From the NCBI RefSeq assembly GCF_900109955.1, contig NZ_FOJB01000002.1, positions 62,001 through 126,000 on the forward strand: a stretch of DNA of 64,000 nucleotides, read 5' to 3'. Position numbers and translations under genes: made by a program. Below, piece by piece: positions 16,945 to 26,011 of this stretch. This stretch comes from Aliiroseovarius sediminilitoris. GTDB taxonomy: Bacteria > Pseudomonadota > Alphaproteobacteria > Rhodobacterales > Rhodobacteraceae. Within the stretch, counting starts at the first letter, position 1; each line of letters begins with the position of its first letter. The notes under the pieces were generated by a model. The model did no database searches, was not told where the DNA came from, and saw only the letters and a program-made list of their open reading frames with translations.

Positions 16945-18207
16945 TTACAGCATCAGCCGGCGCACATCGCCGAGCAGGTGTTTCAGTGTTGCCGAGAAGC
17001 GCGCCGCCAATGCGCCGTCGATGGCGCGGTGGTCATAGGACAGGCTGAGCGGCTGCATGTTGCGCGGCACGAACTCTTCCCCGTTCCAGACGGGTGCCAT
17101 TTTCGACCGGGTCAGGCCCAGAATGGCGACCTCGGGTGCGTTGACGATGGGGGTGAATGACGTGCCGCCGATCCCGCCCAAGGACGAGATCGTGAAAGTT
17201 GCCCCCGACATATCATCGCCCTTCAGCTTGCCGTCGCGTGCCTTGGCAGACAGATCGCCCAGTTCCTTGGATATCTCGATGATCCCCTTGCGGTCGGCAT
17301 CCTTGATCACCGGCACCATCAGACCGTTGGGCGTATCCGCCGCAAAGCCGATGTTATAGAAATCCTTGCGGATCAGTTTGTCGCCGTCGGGGTGGATCGA
17401 CGAGTTAACTTCCCAGTGCTGCTTTAGCGCCGACACGCTGGCCTTGATCACGAAGGACAGAAGCGTGACGCGATAGCCGTCTTCCTTGGCCTGCGCGTCC
17501 AGCTCGCGGCGGTAAGCGTCCAGATCGGTGATGTCGGCTTCTTCGTTATGGGTGACATGCGGGATGTTCAGCCAGGACCGGTGAAGGGCCGGGCCGGACA
17601 GTTTCTTGATACGCGGCATTTCCACATCTTCGGTGGGACCGAATTTCGAGAAGTCCACGGCGGGAATCGGCGGTATGCCCATGCCGCCGCTGACGGCACC
17701 CCCGCTTGCGGGCGCGGATTGCGATTTCAGGAAAGCGGTCACGTCTTCGCGCAGGATGCGACCCTTGCGGCCCGATCCGTTGACCCGTGCCAGATCAATT
17801 TCCAACTGGCGCGCAAAGGCGCGAACCGACGGGCTGGCATGGGCCTTGCCAAAGCCCGCATCCGTTACCGTTGCCGGAGCAGCAGCAGGTGCAGGCGAGG
17901 GGGCTGGGGTCGCGTCAGGAGTTGGAGCCGCGTCGGCAATGGGCGCGGCGGCGGAGGTGTCAGCCCCCGCACCGTCACCTTCCAGCATCAAGATCAGCGA
18001 GCCTTCGGACACCGTATCGCCTTCGGACACCTTGATCTCGGCCACTTTCCCTGCGGCGGGCGAAGGCACTTCCAATGTGGCCTTGTCGCTCTCCAGCTCG
18101 ATAATCGGGTCTTCTGCGGCAATCACGTCACCCACGCTGACCAGAACGGTCACAACGGGCACGTCGGAAAAATCGCCGATGTCGGGAACTTTCACTTCGA
18201 TCGTCAT
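16945..18207 (-). CDS. aceF: Pyruvate dehydrogenase E2, dihydrolipoyl acetyltransferase
   Basis: 420-residue E2 core subunit that transfers the acetyl group from lipoyl to CoA. It has one lipoyl domain (1-80, ESDKATLEVPSP), an Ala/Pro linker, a peripheral subunit-binding domain around 130-165 (SPSVRAFARQLEIDLARV), and the catalytic domain with DHRAIDGALAARF near the C-terminus. E. coli AceF has three lipoyl domains; here one is on E2 and another on E3. It lies 23 bp after aceE and 13 bp before lpd. Confidence 0.95.
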   Translation of the reverse strand: MTIEVKVPDIGDFSDVPVVTVLVSVGDVIAAEDPIIELESDKATLEVPSPAAGKVAEIKVSEGDTVSEGSLILMLEGDGAGADTSAAAPIADAAPTPDATPAPSPAPAAAPATVTDAGFGKAHASPSVRAFARQLEIDLARVNGSGRKGRILREDVTAFLKSQSAPASGGAVSGGMGIPPIPAVDFSKFGPTEDVEMPRIKKLSGPALHRSWLNIPHVTHNEEADITDLDAYRRELDAQAKEDGYRVTLLSFVIKASVSALKQHWEVNSSIHPDGDKLIRKDFYNIGFAADTPNGLMVPVIKDADRKGIIEISKELGDLSAKARDGKLKGDDMSGATFTISSLGGIGGTSFTPIVNAPEVAILGLTRSKMAPVWNGEEFVPRNMQPLSLSYDHRAIDGALAARFSATLKHLLGDVRRLML

Positions 18208-18230
18208 AATTTATTCTCCTGTCTGTCCGT

Positions 18231-20888
18231 TCACACCAAGCGCGGGTTGGGCTTGTTGCCGTCGATGTCGTATTTGGAAAGTGCATCTTGCAGCTGTTTC
18301 TTGGTGACATTGCCGTCACGATAAAGGTCCACCATAGCCGCCGCTGCAATGTGGTTGGCGTCCACCTCGAAGAAGCGGCGCAGGTTCACGCGGCTGTCCG
18401 AGCGACCAAAGCCGTCGGTGCCCAGCACCGTGTAGCGCCCAGGCACGGCCAGCCGGATCTGTTCGGCATAGTTCTTCATGTAATCCGTCGCCGCGATGAT
18501 CGGACCTTTGGTTTTGGACAATTGCTGGGTCGCAAAGGGTTCGCGCGGCTCGGCCAGCGGGTTCAGGCGATTCCAGCGCGCCACGTCCTGACAATCGCGC
18601 GCCAACTCGTTGAACGAGGTGGCCGACCAGATTTCCGCCGTGACGCCGAAATCTTCTTTCAGCATCTCGGCGGCTTTCATCGCCTGCACCAGAATGGTGC
18701 CTGACCCCACCAGGGTGACATGTTTCTTGCCGGGCTTCTTGACCTCTTGCAGGCGGTAAAGGCCTTTGACGATCTCGTCCTCGACGCCCATTGGCATGTC
18801 GGGATGCGAGTAGTTTTCGTTCATCAGGGTCAGATAGAAATACACGTCCTCCTGATCGACATACATGCGTTGCAGCCCGTTATGCACGATCACCGCGACC
18901 TCGTATTGGAAGGTTGGATCATAGGTGATGCAGTTGGGGATGGTGCCCGCCAGGATATGGCTGTGCCCGTCCTCGTGCTGTAACCCTTCGCCGTTCAGCG
19001 TGGTGCGCCCTGCGGTGCCACCCAGCATGAAACCCCGCGCGCGGCTGTCGCCCGCCGCCCATGCCAGATCGCCGATCCGCTGGAACCCGAACATCGAGTA
19101 GTAGATATAGAAAGGGATCATCGGCACGCCATGATTGGAATAGGACGTCGCCGCCGCGATCCAGTCCGCCATGGCGCCGGCCTCGTTGATGCCTTCCTGT
19201 AGCACCTGACCATCGGTGCTTTCCTTGTAATACATCATCTGGTCGGCATCTTCGGGGGTATAGTTCTGCCCCTTGGGGTTATAGATCCCGACCGAGCGGA
19301 ACAGACCCTCCATCCCGAAGGTGCGGCTTTCATCGGGCACGATGGGCACAACGTGTTTGCCGACATTCTTGTCGCGCAAAAGCGTGGTCAGAATGCGGAC
19401 GAACGCCATGGTGGTCGAGATTTCGCGATCCCCGGTGCCTTTCAGTTGTGATGAAAACTTGTCGAGGCCGGGAATGTCCAGTTTGGGTGTGTCACGCCAG
19501 TCGCGCTTGGGAAACTCTCCGCCCAGCTTCTTGCGCTGGTCCAGAAGATAGGATTTCTGCGCATTGTTCAGCTTGACGAAGGGCGCGTTCGGCAGGTCTT
19601 CGTCGCTGACCGGGATGTCGAACCGGTCGCGGAAGGCGCGCAGTTGATCCTCGGCCATCTTCTTTTGCTGGTGGGTGATGTTTTGGCCTTCACCGGCCTT
19701 GCCCATGCCATAGCCCTTGACCGTCTTGACCAGTAGACAAGTGGGTTCGCCCTTGGTCTCGGACGCGCGTTTGAAGGCGGTATAGACCTTTTGCGGGTCA
19801 TGCCCGCCCCGGCGCAGCGCCCAGATCTGATCATCGGTCCAATCCTCGACCAGCGCGGCGGTTTCAGGATATTTCCCAAAGAAATGCTTGCGGATATAGG
19901 CCCCGTCCTTGGATTTGAAGGTCTGATAATCGCCATCGACGGTTTCATCCATGAGCTGGCGCAAGCGCCCGGTGGTATCTTTTTCAAGCAGCTCATCCCA
20001 GCCCTTGCCCCACAGGAGTTTGATGACGTTCCAGCCTGCACCGCGGAAATCGCCCTCCAACTCCTGCACGATTTTCGAGTTGCCACGCACCGGGCCATCC
20101 AGCCGTTGCAGATTGCAGTTCACCACGAAGATCAGGTTGTCCAGCCCTTCACGGGCGGCAAGGTCGATGGCGCCCCGGCTTTCGGGTTCGTCCATCTCGC
20201 CGTCACCAAGGAAGACCCAGACCTTTCGGTCGGCCATGTCGATCAAGCCTCGATTGTGCATGTATTTCATGAACCGCGCCTGATAAATCGCCATTAGCGG
20301 ACCAAGACCCATCGAGACGGTCGGGAACTGCCAGTAATCCGGCATCAGCCACGGGTGCGGATAGGACGACAAGCCTTCGCCAGACACCTCTGAACGGAAG
20401 TTCTCTAACTGCTCTTCGGAAATGCGCCCTTCCATGAAGGACCGCGCATAGATGCCGGGGATCACATGACCCTGAAAGAACACAAGGTCGCCGCCGTGAA
20501 TGGCAGACTTCGAGCGCCAGAAGTGGTTCAGCCCGATGTCATACATCACCGCCGAGGACGCAAAAGACGCGATGTGCCCGCCATATTCCGACGAGACCTT
20601 GTTGCGGCGCACGACGGTGGCCATGGCGTTCCAGCGGTTGATGGTGCGGATGCGCCATTCCATCTCCAGATTGCCGGGGATCTCTAGCTCGTCATCCGCC
20701 GGGATCGTGTTCTGATAAGGCGTGGTGGCGGAAAACGGCAGGTTGGCCCCGGCGGCGCGCGCCTGTTGAACGGACTTGTCCAGCAGGAAATGCGCCCGAT
20801 CTGGCCCATCTTTCGCGATGACGTCTTCAATCGCTTCCTGCCATTCGCGAGATTCTACTGGATCGATGTCGTTTGGAAATTCAACCAT
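18231..20888 (-). CDS. aceE: Pyruvate dehydrogenase E1 component, homodimeric type
   Basis: 885-residue thiamine-diphosphate enzyme that decarboxylates pyruvate and acetylates lipoyl E2. The size and the opening DIDPVESREWQEAIEDVIAK are those of the single-chain E1, not the alpha/beta type. The ThDP/Mg site GDGEMDEPESRGAIDLAARE lies near residue 225 and the NCNLQRLDGPVRGN segment follows. GGAGA precedes the ATG. It is first in the aceE-aceF-lpd operon; a long dyad lies 43-70 bp upstream of the start and may be a repressor site. Confidence 0.96.
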   Translation of the reverse strand: MVEFPNDIDPVESREWQEAIEDVIAKDGPDRAHFLLDKSVQQARAAGANLPFSATTPYQNTIPADDELEIPGNLEMEWRIRTINRWNAMATVVRRNKVSSEYGGHIASFASSAVMYDIGLNHFWRSKSAIHGGDLVFFQGHVIPGIYARSFMEGRISEEQLENFRSEVSGEGLSSYPHPWLMPDYWQFPTVSMGLGPLMAIYQARFMKYMHNRGLIDMADRKVWVFLGDGEMDEPESRGAIDLAAREGLDNLIFVVNCNLQRLDGPVRGNSKIVQELEGDFRGAGWNVIKLLWGKGWDELLEKDTTGRLRQLMDETVDGDYQTFKSKDGAYIRKHFFGKYPETAALVEDWTDDQIWALRRGGHDPQKVYTAFKRASETKGEPTCLLVKTVKGYGMGKAGEGQNITHQQKKMAEDQLRAFRDRFDIPVSDEDLPNAPFVKLNNAQKSYLLDQRKKLGGEFPKRDWRDTPKLDIPGLDKFSSQLKGTGDREISTTMAFVRILTTLLRDKNVGKHVVPIVPDESRTFGMEGLFRSVGIYNPKGQNYTPEDADQMMYYKESTDGQVLQEGINEAGAMADWIAAATSYSNHGVPMIPFYIYYSMFGFQRIGDLAWAAGDSRARGFMLGGTAGRTTLNGEGLQHEDGHSHILAGTIPNCITYDPTFQYEVAVIVHNGLQRMYVDQEDVYFYLTLMNENYSHPDMPMGVEDEIVKGLYRLQEVKKPGKKHVTLVGSGTILVQAMKAAEMLKEDFGVTAEIWSATSFNELARDCQDVARWNRLNPLAEPREPFATQQLSKTKGPIIAATDYMKNYAEQIRLAVPGRYTVLGTDGFGRSDSRVNLRRFFEVDANHIAAAAMVDLYRDGNVTKKQLQDALSKYDIDGNKPNPRLV

Positions 20889-20931
20889 GGCGCGGTCTCC
20901 GTGTTGTGCGGTTCATTAGGCAATATTGGTC

Positions 20932-20958
20932 TATCCTGCGGCATTTGCCCACAGGATA
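20932..20958. promoter_or_regulatory. 27-bp dyad upstream of aceE
   Basis: TATCCTG (20932-20938) and CAGGATA (20952-20958) form perfect 7-bp arms, extended by a GG/CC pair inside after one mismatch on each side. It lies close to A+T-rich -10-like sequence (TATATCC on the aceE strand), so a bound protein would block transcription of aceE. No regulator gene of the PdhR type is adjacent. Confidence 0.45.
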
Positions 20959-21060
20959 TATGCTTTAATTGAGAGAGAGGGGCACGCGCGCATGCGCCGC
21001 ATGTTCTGGGGCGGGGACGCGAGATATCCGTTGGAGCCGGATGTCATCTTTTGTTTGGTC

Positions 21061-21085
21061 GGACGCCCCCATATTAGGGGCGCCC
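21061..21085. terminator. Hairpin after the uraA/xanthine permease gene
   Basis: A 9-bp stem (21061-21069 with 21077-21085, one G-U pair) and a 7-base loop lie about 12 bp beyond the permease stop codon. There is no T run on the minus strand, so it is a weak or rho-assisted terminator candidate. Confidence 0.4.
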
Positions 21086-21097
21086 GTAAAGTCTGGA

Positions 21098-22534
21098 TCA
21101 AGCGTGATCATCATGGGGCAACGAGCCACGACCATGGCCGGCCATCCCACCCGATACTTCCTCGGTCGCTTCATCTGCCAGTTCGTGCGGCAGGACCAGG
21201 TTCAGAACGATGGCGATCACCGCTGCGGGCAGAAGGCCCGAGGTCAGCAGGATGCGGGCGGTGTCGGGCATGTGCTGAAGCGCACCCGGTTCCAGTTGCA
21301 GACCAAGACCGATGGACAGGGCAATCGCGAAGATCACCATGTTGCGGCGGTTCCAGTCGACATCCGACAGCATCGAGATACCGGCGGCCACAACCATGCC
21401 GAACATCACGATCACACCGCCGCCCAGAACCTCGATCGGAACGGTGCGGATCACGCCGCCGACTTTGGGGATCAGCCCCGCGACGATCAGGAAGATCGCC
21501 CCAAAGGTCACAACGTGGCGGCTCATCACGCCGGTCATGGCGATCAGGCCCACGTTCTGGCTGAACGAGGTGTTGGGGAACGCGCCGAACATACCGGCGA
21601 CGGCCGTGCCGATACCGTCGGCATATGTCGCGCCCTGGATTTCCTTGTCGGTTGCTTCGCGGCCTGCACCACCTTTGGTGATCCCCGATACGTCGCCCAC
21701 GGTCTCGATCGCCGAGATGAAGGCCATCAGACAGAAGCCAATGATCGCAGCGGCCGACATTTCGAACCCGTATTTGAAGGGCATCGGCAGGGCGAAAGCG
21801 CTGGCGCGGCTCCACGATCCGGTGATGGCTTCAATCGACAACATGCCGACCATGATCGCATAGATATAGCCGACGATCAGACCGATCAGCACCGCCGAGA
21901 TCGACAACATGCCCTTGGTGAAGAATTTCAAACCAAGTGTCACCAAGATAACCACCAAGGCGGCGGACCAGTTCAGCAGCGAGCCGTATTCCGGCGTGCC
22001 AATCGCAGGAACACCGCCCGCGGCATACTGAATGCCCACCTTCACAAGCGCCAGACCGATCATCGTCACCACAAGCCCGGTCACAAGCGGGGGCAGGGCA
22101 AAGCGAAGCTTACCGACGAATGTCCCGATGAAGGCATGGAAGATACCACCGATGATGACGCCGGTGAACAGGGCGGCCAGCGCGTCAACGCCTTTGCCCG
22201 CCACAAGCGGGATCATGATCGGCAGGAACGCAAACGACGTGCCCTGCACGATGGGCAGCGCCGCGCCGACCGGGCCAATCGTTATGGTTTGCAGAAGCGT
22301 GGCAACACCCGCAAACAGCATCGACATCTGGATCAGATACAAGAGTTCCGGAAAGTCGGGTGAGTTCGACCCGAACCCGAAGCCCGCCGCACCCGCGACG
22401 ATGATCGCAGGTGTGACGTTCGAAACGAACATTGCCAGGACGTGCTGGATGCCCAGCGGAATCGCCTTGTGCAAAGCGGGTGTATAGTTTGGGTCGCGAA
22501 GTTGCTCCGCTGTCCCGATGGAATTGTCAGCCAT
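21098..22534 (-). CDS. NCS2-family xanthine/uracil permease
   Basis: 478-residue NCS2 symporter with about 12-14 membrane helices. Family signatures are ALHKAIPLGIQHVLAMFVSN at the start and NTSFSQNVGLIAMTG near residue 330. The start at MADNSIG (22534) has GGGAGGA at correct spacing; an in-frame ATG at 22549 does not. It is the third gene of a minus-strand unit puuE-allA-permease, which points to import of a purine or ureide such as xanthine or urate. The acidic/His-rich tail (HDDHA) is unremarkable. Confidence 0.88.
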   Translation of the reverse strand: MADNSIGTAEQLRDPNYTPALHKAIPLGIQHVLAMFVSNVTPAIIVAGAAGFGFGSNSPDFPELLYLIQMSMLFAGVATLLQTITIGPVGAALPIVQGTSFAFLPIMIPLVAGKGVDALAALFTGVIIGGIFHAFIGTFVGKLRFALPPLVTGLVVTMIGLALVKVGIQYAAGGVPAIGTPEYGSLLNWSAALVVILVTLGLKFFTKGMLSISAVLIGLIVGYIYAIMVGMLSIEAITGSWSRASAFALPMPFKYGFEMSAAAIIGFCLMAFISAIETVGDVSGITKGGAGREATDKEIQGATYADGIGTAVAGMFGAFPNTSFSQNVGLIAMTGVMSRHVVTFGAIFLIVAGLIPKVGGVIRTVPIEVLGGGVIVMFGMVVAAGISMLSDVDWNRRNMVIFAIALSIGLGLQLEPGALQHMPDTARILLTSGLLPAAVIAIVLNLVLPHELADEATEEVSGGMAGHGRGSLPHDDHA

Positions 22535-22592
22535 GTGGTTTCCTCCCAATTTGACTGTTCGCGCCAGGCCGCTGCTTCTGTGACAGGGTGCC

Positions 22593-23084
22593 TTATTTCA
22601 CTGATTGAACGATGTAAGGATCGTCGAACCAGTGTTCGTCCAGGTTGGGTCCATCGCCGATACGATCAACGACGATAAACTGTCCCGGTTTTTCGATGGG
22701 GGCGAGCACGCCGTGCCAAACACCCCGCAAAAGATTGATGGATTGGCCCGGTTGCGACACGAAGGCCTTGAGGTTCACCGGCACCCCGTTCTGATCTTCG
22801 GCCACGATGACCAGCATCGGCACGCCGGACACCGGAATGAACGCCTGACTTCCCTCCGGGTGACGTTCGACCATGTCGACCACATGGGGAAACTGCCGCG
22901 CCTTGGCGTCAAACAGGCTGATCCCGGCACGCCCGTCGGCAAAATCCATGCGCGCAAGGTCATGGTGACGCCCGCACATGCCTTGATTGATCAGCTTGTC
23001 GGGTGCGCCCGAGACCTCGATCACGTCACCGAACGGCGCGAAGGCGGCCGCGGTCAGGGGCTGCGGGGTCAGTGCCCGGCTCAC
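22593..23084 (-). CDS. allA: Ureidoglycolate lyase
   Basis: 163-residue AllA-family enzyme that splits (S)-ureidoglycolate into glyoxylate and urea. Recognisable parts are the opening LTAAAFAPFGDVIE, a central RHPEGSQAFIPVSG stretch, and a C-terminal RGVWHGVLAPI segment, each matching the small beta-barrel family. It has a GTG start inside the GTGA overlap with the puuE stop, so translation is coupled. The product glyoxylate is the substrate of the bhc enzymes at 5.8-10.2 kb. Confidence 0.93.
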   Translation of the reverse strand: MSRALTPQPLTAAAFAPFGDVIEVSGAPDKLINQGMCGRHHDLARMDFADGRAGISLFDAKARQFPHVVDMVERHPEGSQAFIPVSGVPMLVIVAEDQNGVPVNLKAFVSQPGQSINLLRGVWHGVLAPIEKPGQFIVVDRIGDGPNLDEHWFDDPYIVQSVK

Positions 23085-24496
23085 GGCAGCAGGTCCCTTA
23101 GGCGGAACTGGGCGATCCGTTCGACCTGTCGGCAGGCTTCGGCAAATTCGGTGTCGCGATCATTGTCGATACGCGTGTGGAAATTGGCAAGGATGGACGC
23201 CTTGTCGTGATCGCGCACCGCGATGATGAAGGGAAAGCCGTGCTTGTCCACATAGGTGGTGTTGAGCTTGGTGAAGGTCTCGCGTTCCTCGTCGGTCAGG
23301 TAATCCAGACCCGCGCCTGCCTGTTCCGACGTGCTTTCGGCGGTCAATTCACCTGCTGCGGCCAGCTTGCCCGCCAAGTCGGGGTGAGCGGTCAGAACGC
23401 CCAGACGCTCATCCTCGGACGCGGTGCGGAAGGCGCGGCAAAGCGCGTTGTGGACCCCTGCGGCGCTGTCATGGGCCGGGCCGAGCTCCAGATCATACGC
23501 GCGTTCGGCGATCCACGGGGAATGTTCAAAGATCGAGCCGTAAAGCGACACGAACCGCGCCTTGTCCATCTGGCTGGGCCGCTCGAACCGTTTGGGTGGA
23601 TGGGTTTTCGCCCAATGCTCGGCAATGTCGATGCGGCGCGGGGTCCAGACGCCATCATGCGCCTGAATATGATCGATAAACCGTTTCAGACCTGCGATTT
23701 TGCCCGGTCGCCCCACAAGGCGGCAGTGCAGACCGATGGTCATCATGGCGGGACGCCCGGCATCACCTTCGGCATAGAGCGTGTCGAACGCATCGGTCAG
23801 ATAGCGGCCAAAATCGTTGCCTGTCACCCAACCCGGCGCGGTGGCGAAACGCATGTCGTTGGCTTCCAGAGTGTAAGGGATAATCAGCTGATCGCAGTCG
23901 CCGACTTCCAGCCAATAGGGCAGGTCGTCGTCATAGGTGTCGGACACATAGGCGAACCCGCCTTCTTCGGCGGCCAGACGCACGGTGTTTTCTGAACAGC
24001 GCCCGGTATACCAACCGCGCGGGCGTTCGCCCACGACCTCGGTGTGCAGGCGGATCGCCTCGGCGATCGAGGCACGCTCGGCGTCTTCGGGCATGTCTTT
24101 ATGTTCGATCCATTTCAGGCCGTGGCTGGCAATCTCCCAGCCTGCATCCTTCATCGCCTGAAGCTGTTCGGGGCTGCGCGACAGGGCGCGAGCGACGCCA
24201 TAGATCGTCAGCGGAATATCCGCGCCGGTGAACAGACGATGCAGACGCCAGAACCCGGCGCGCGCGCCGTATTCATACATGCTTTCCATGTTCCAGTGGC
24301 GTTTGCCGGGCCAGGGGGCGGCGCCGGGAATGTCGGACAAAAACGCCTCGGACGCGTCATCCCCATGCAGCACGCAGTTTTCCGCGCCCTCTTCATAGTT
24401 TAACACAAACTGAACCGCGACCTTGGCGTTGCCCGGCCATTGCGGGTGGGGTGGCGTCGGGCCGTAGCCGCGCATGTCACGAGTGTAGCGTTTCAA
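23081..24496 (-). CDS. puuE: Bifunctional allantoinase (PuuE) / OHCU decarboxylase
   Basis: 471-residue fusion. Residues 1-300 are a polysaccharide-deacetylase-fold allantoinase (RDMRGYGPTPPHPQWPG, FVLNYEEGAENCVLHGD, GWEIASHG), which opens allantoin to allantoate. Residues about 310-471 are 2-oxo-4-hydroxy-4-carboxy-5-ureidoimidazoline decarboxylase (FVSLYGSIFEHSPWIAERA, KHGFPFIIAVRDHDK), which makes (S)-allantoin. An ATG at 24511 exists, but AGGAG lies inside its first codons. The TTG at 24496 has that site at 7 bases and begins the family-typical [M]KRYTRDM-GYG, so it is preferred. It forms an operon with allA and the permease and is divergent from uraH. Confidence 0.92.
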   Translation of the reverse strand: MKRYTRDMRGYGPTPPHPQWPGNAKVAVQFVLNYEEGAENCVLHGDDASEAFLSDIPGAAPWPGKRHWNMESMYEYGARAGFWRLHRLFTGADIPLTIYGVARALSRSPEQLQAMKDAGWEIASHGLKWIEHKDMPEDAERASIAEAIRLHTEVVGERPRGWYTGRCSENTVRLAAEEGGFAYVSDTYDDDLPYWLEVGDCDQLIIPYTLEANDMRFATAPGWVTGNDFGRYLTDAFDTLYAEGDAGRPAMMTIGLHCRLVGRPGKIAGLKRFIDHIQAHDGVWTPRRIDIAEHWAKTHPPKRFERPSQMDKARFVSLYGSIFEHSPWIAERAYDLELGPAHDSAAGVHNALCRAFRTASEDERLGVLTAHPDLAGKLAAAGELTAESTSEQAGAGLDYLTDEERETFTKLNTTYVDKHGFPFIIAVRDHDKASILANFHTRIDNDRDTEFAEACRQVERIAQFRLRDLLP

Positions 24497-24523
24497 CTCG
24501 GGTCTCCTCATTTTCTTTCTTAT

Positions 24524-24542
24524 ACCGCAAAATAATTGCGGT
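24524..24542. promoter_or_regulatory. Operator-like dyad between puuE and uraH
   Basis: ACCGCAA-aataa-TTGCGGT is a perfect 7-bp inverted repeat placed 28 bp from the puuE start, in the divergent promoter of the ureide genes. It suits a dimeric regulator controlling both directions; which one is unknown, though LysR genes lie at 25004 and 32724. Confidence 0.5.
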
Positions 24543-24640
24543 CACTTTCACATTTTTTTTGAAAGAGCTTTTTGTCACTTCTCTATGTATTGATAACAAA
24601 ACGCAGGACATTAATGGGACAACTCAGAAGGAGACGCCAT

Positions 24641-24994
24641 ATGACCGGATATCTGACCACGCATGTTCTGGACACTGCACGGGGCTGCCCGGCTGAGGGA
24701 CTTGAGATCGACCTGTATCGCATCGAAGGGGACAAACGCATCCATCTGCGCAGCCTCACGACCAATGATGACGGGCGCACGGACGAGCAAATTCTGCCCG
24801 CTGACGAGTTTGAAATCGGCACCTATGAGTTGGTGTTCCATGCAGGCGCGTATCTGGACGCGATCGGCACACCGCCGGAAGAACCGCGTTTCCTGGACGT
24901 GGTGCCACTGCGCTTCGGGATGTCCGAGCCCGCGCATTATCACGTGCCGCTGCTGCTTTCGCCGTTTGGCTATTCAACCTATCGCGGCAGCTAG
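24641..24994 (+). CDS. uraH: 5-hydroxyisourate hydrolase
   Basis: 117-residue transthyretin-like protein that hydrolyses 5-hydroxyisourate, the PuuD product, to OHCU. Both family marks are present: [20 protein letters not shown] at the N-terminus and the diagnostic C-terminal tetrapeptide YRGS. The start at 24641 follows AGAAGGAG; upstream in-frame ATGs lack a ribosome site. It is divergent from puuE, whose C-terminal domain does the next step, and convergent with a LysR gene. Confidence 0.95.
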   Translation: MTGYLTTHVLDTARGCPAEGLEIDLYRIEGDKRIHLRSLTTNDDGRTDEQILPADEFEIGTYELVFHAGAYLDAIGTPPEEPRFLDVVPLRFGMSEPAHYHVPLLLSPFGYSTYRGS

Positions 24995-25003
24995 GGCGCG
25001 GGT

Positions 25004-25909
25004 CTATTTGGGCATCGACGCCTGAATGTGGTCCACCATGAAATCGATGAACAGGCGGGCCTTTGGGTCTTGCCTGCGCCTGTGCATGTAAAGACAGGCC
25101 AGCTGAATGGGCAGGGGGGGTTCATCGACCAGCACCGGCACCAGTCGCCCCTTGGCCAGATGCTCGGAAATTTCGAACACTGCTTTCAGAACGATCCCCT
25201 GACCATCCAGTGCCCAACTGGTCAGAATCTCGCCGTGATCGGATTCAAATGGGCCGGAAACCGTCACGCGCTTGACCCCGTTTGCGGTTTGCAGCGGCCA
25301 TTGGAACTCTGGCGCGCCGGGATAACGCAGGTTCAGGCAATCATGCATATCGGTGCGCAACTCGTCGCTGGATGTCGGCATGCCGTGGTTCTTGATATAG
25401 TCCGGCGAGGCGCACAGAACACGCGGACAATCGGTAATCTTGCGAATGCGCAGATTGCTGTCTTCCGGCACACCCAAGAAGAACGCGGCATCCAAACCCT
25501 CGGCGGCCAGATCAAGTTTGCGGTCCGAGGATCGCAAGCGGATGTTGATCAGGGGATAGGCCTCTCTGAACGTCGGTACTGCCGGGGCGATAAACCGTTG
25601 CGCGATGCCGATGGGTGCGGCCACGTGCAAGGTGCCACGCGGCGACCGGGTGATGTCGCTGATGTCAGCCTCGGCGGCTTCGACCGCCTCAAGAATTTTA
25701 CTGGCACCCTTGTAGAAGGTGTTGCCCTGTTCCGTCGGGTTCAGCAGCCGCGTGGTGCGCTGAAACAGGCGGATGCCCAGATGCCCCTCAAGCTGCGATA
25801 TACGCGACGACGCTACGGCGGCCGAGATGCGCAGATCGCGCGCGGCAGCCGACATGCTGCCCAATTCATAGACCCGTACAAAGGTTCTGATATTGTCCAG
25901 ATAGGCCAT
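25004..25909 (-). CDS. LysR-family regulator (likely of urate oxidation)
   Basis: 301-residue LysR-type activator: N-terminal helix-turn-helix (residues 18-40, AARDLRISAAVASSRISQLE) and a C-terminal effector domain. It is divergent from puuD with about 100 bp between starts, so control of puuD is the simplest guess. It closely resembles the LysR gene at 32724 next to xdhA in length and motif order (RDLR--AVAS-RI--LE, PRGT--V-AP-G), suggesting a duplicated pair with parallel roles in purine breakdown. Confidence 0.85.
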   Translation of the reverse strand: MAYLDNIRTFVRVYELGSMSAAARDLRISAAVASSRISQLEGHLGIRLFQRTTRLLNPTEQGNTFYKGASKILEAVEAAEADISDITRSPRGTLHVAAPIGIAQRFIAPAVPTFREAYPLINIRLRSSDRKLDLAAEGLDAAFFLGVPEDSNLRIRKITDCPRVLCASPDYIKNHGMPTSSDELRTDMHDCLNLRYPGAPEFQWPLQTANGVKRVTVSGPFESDHGEILTSWALDGQGIVLKAVFEISEHLAKGRLVPVLVDEPPLPIQLACLYMHRRRQDPKARLFIDFMVDHIQASMPK

Positions 25910-26011
25910 GTCGCCATTCTTCCACTTTTTTTGAAGCAGCTAGATATTTTTTCCTAATATACGATAATGAGCCAGTGAGCTACTTTTTATAAAAGCTCGG
26001 AGGAACACCCT

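Noticed and set aside
20969-22363. A 464-residue plus-strand frame rich in His, Asp and Arg
   Set aside because: Antisense to the NCS2 permease gene, with repeat-like HRDD composition typical of such shadows.
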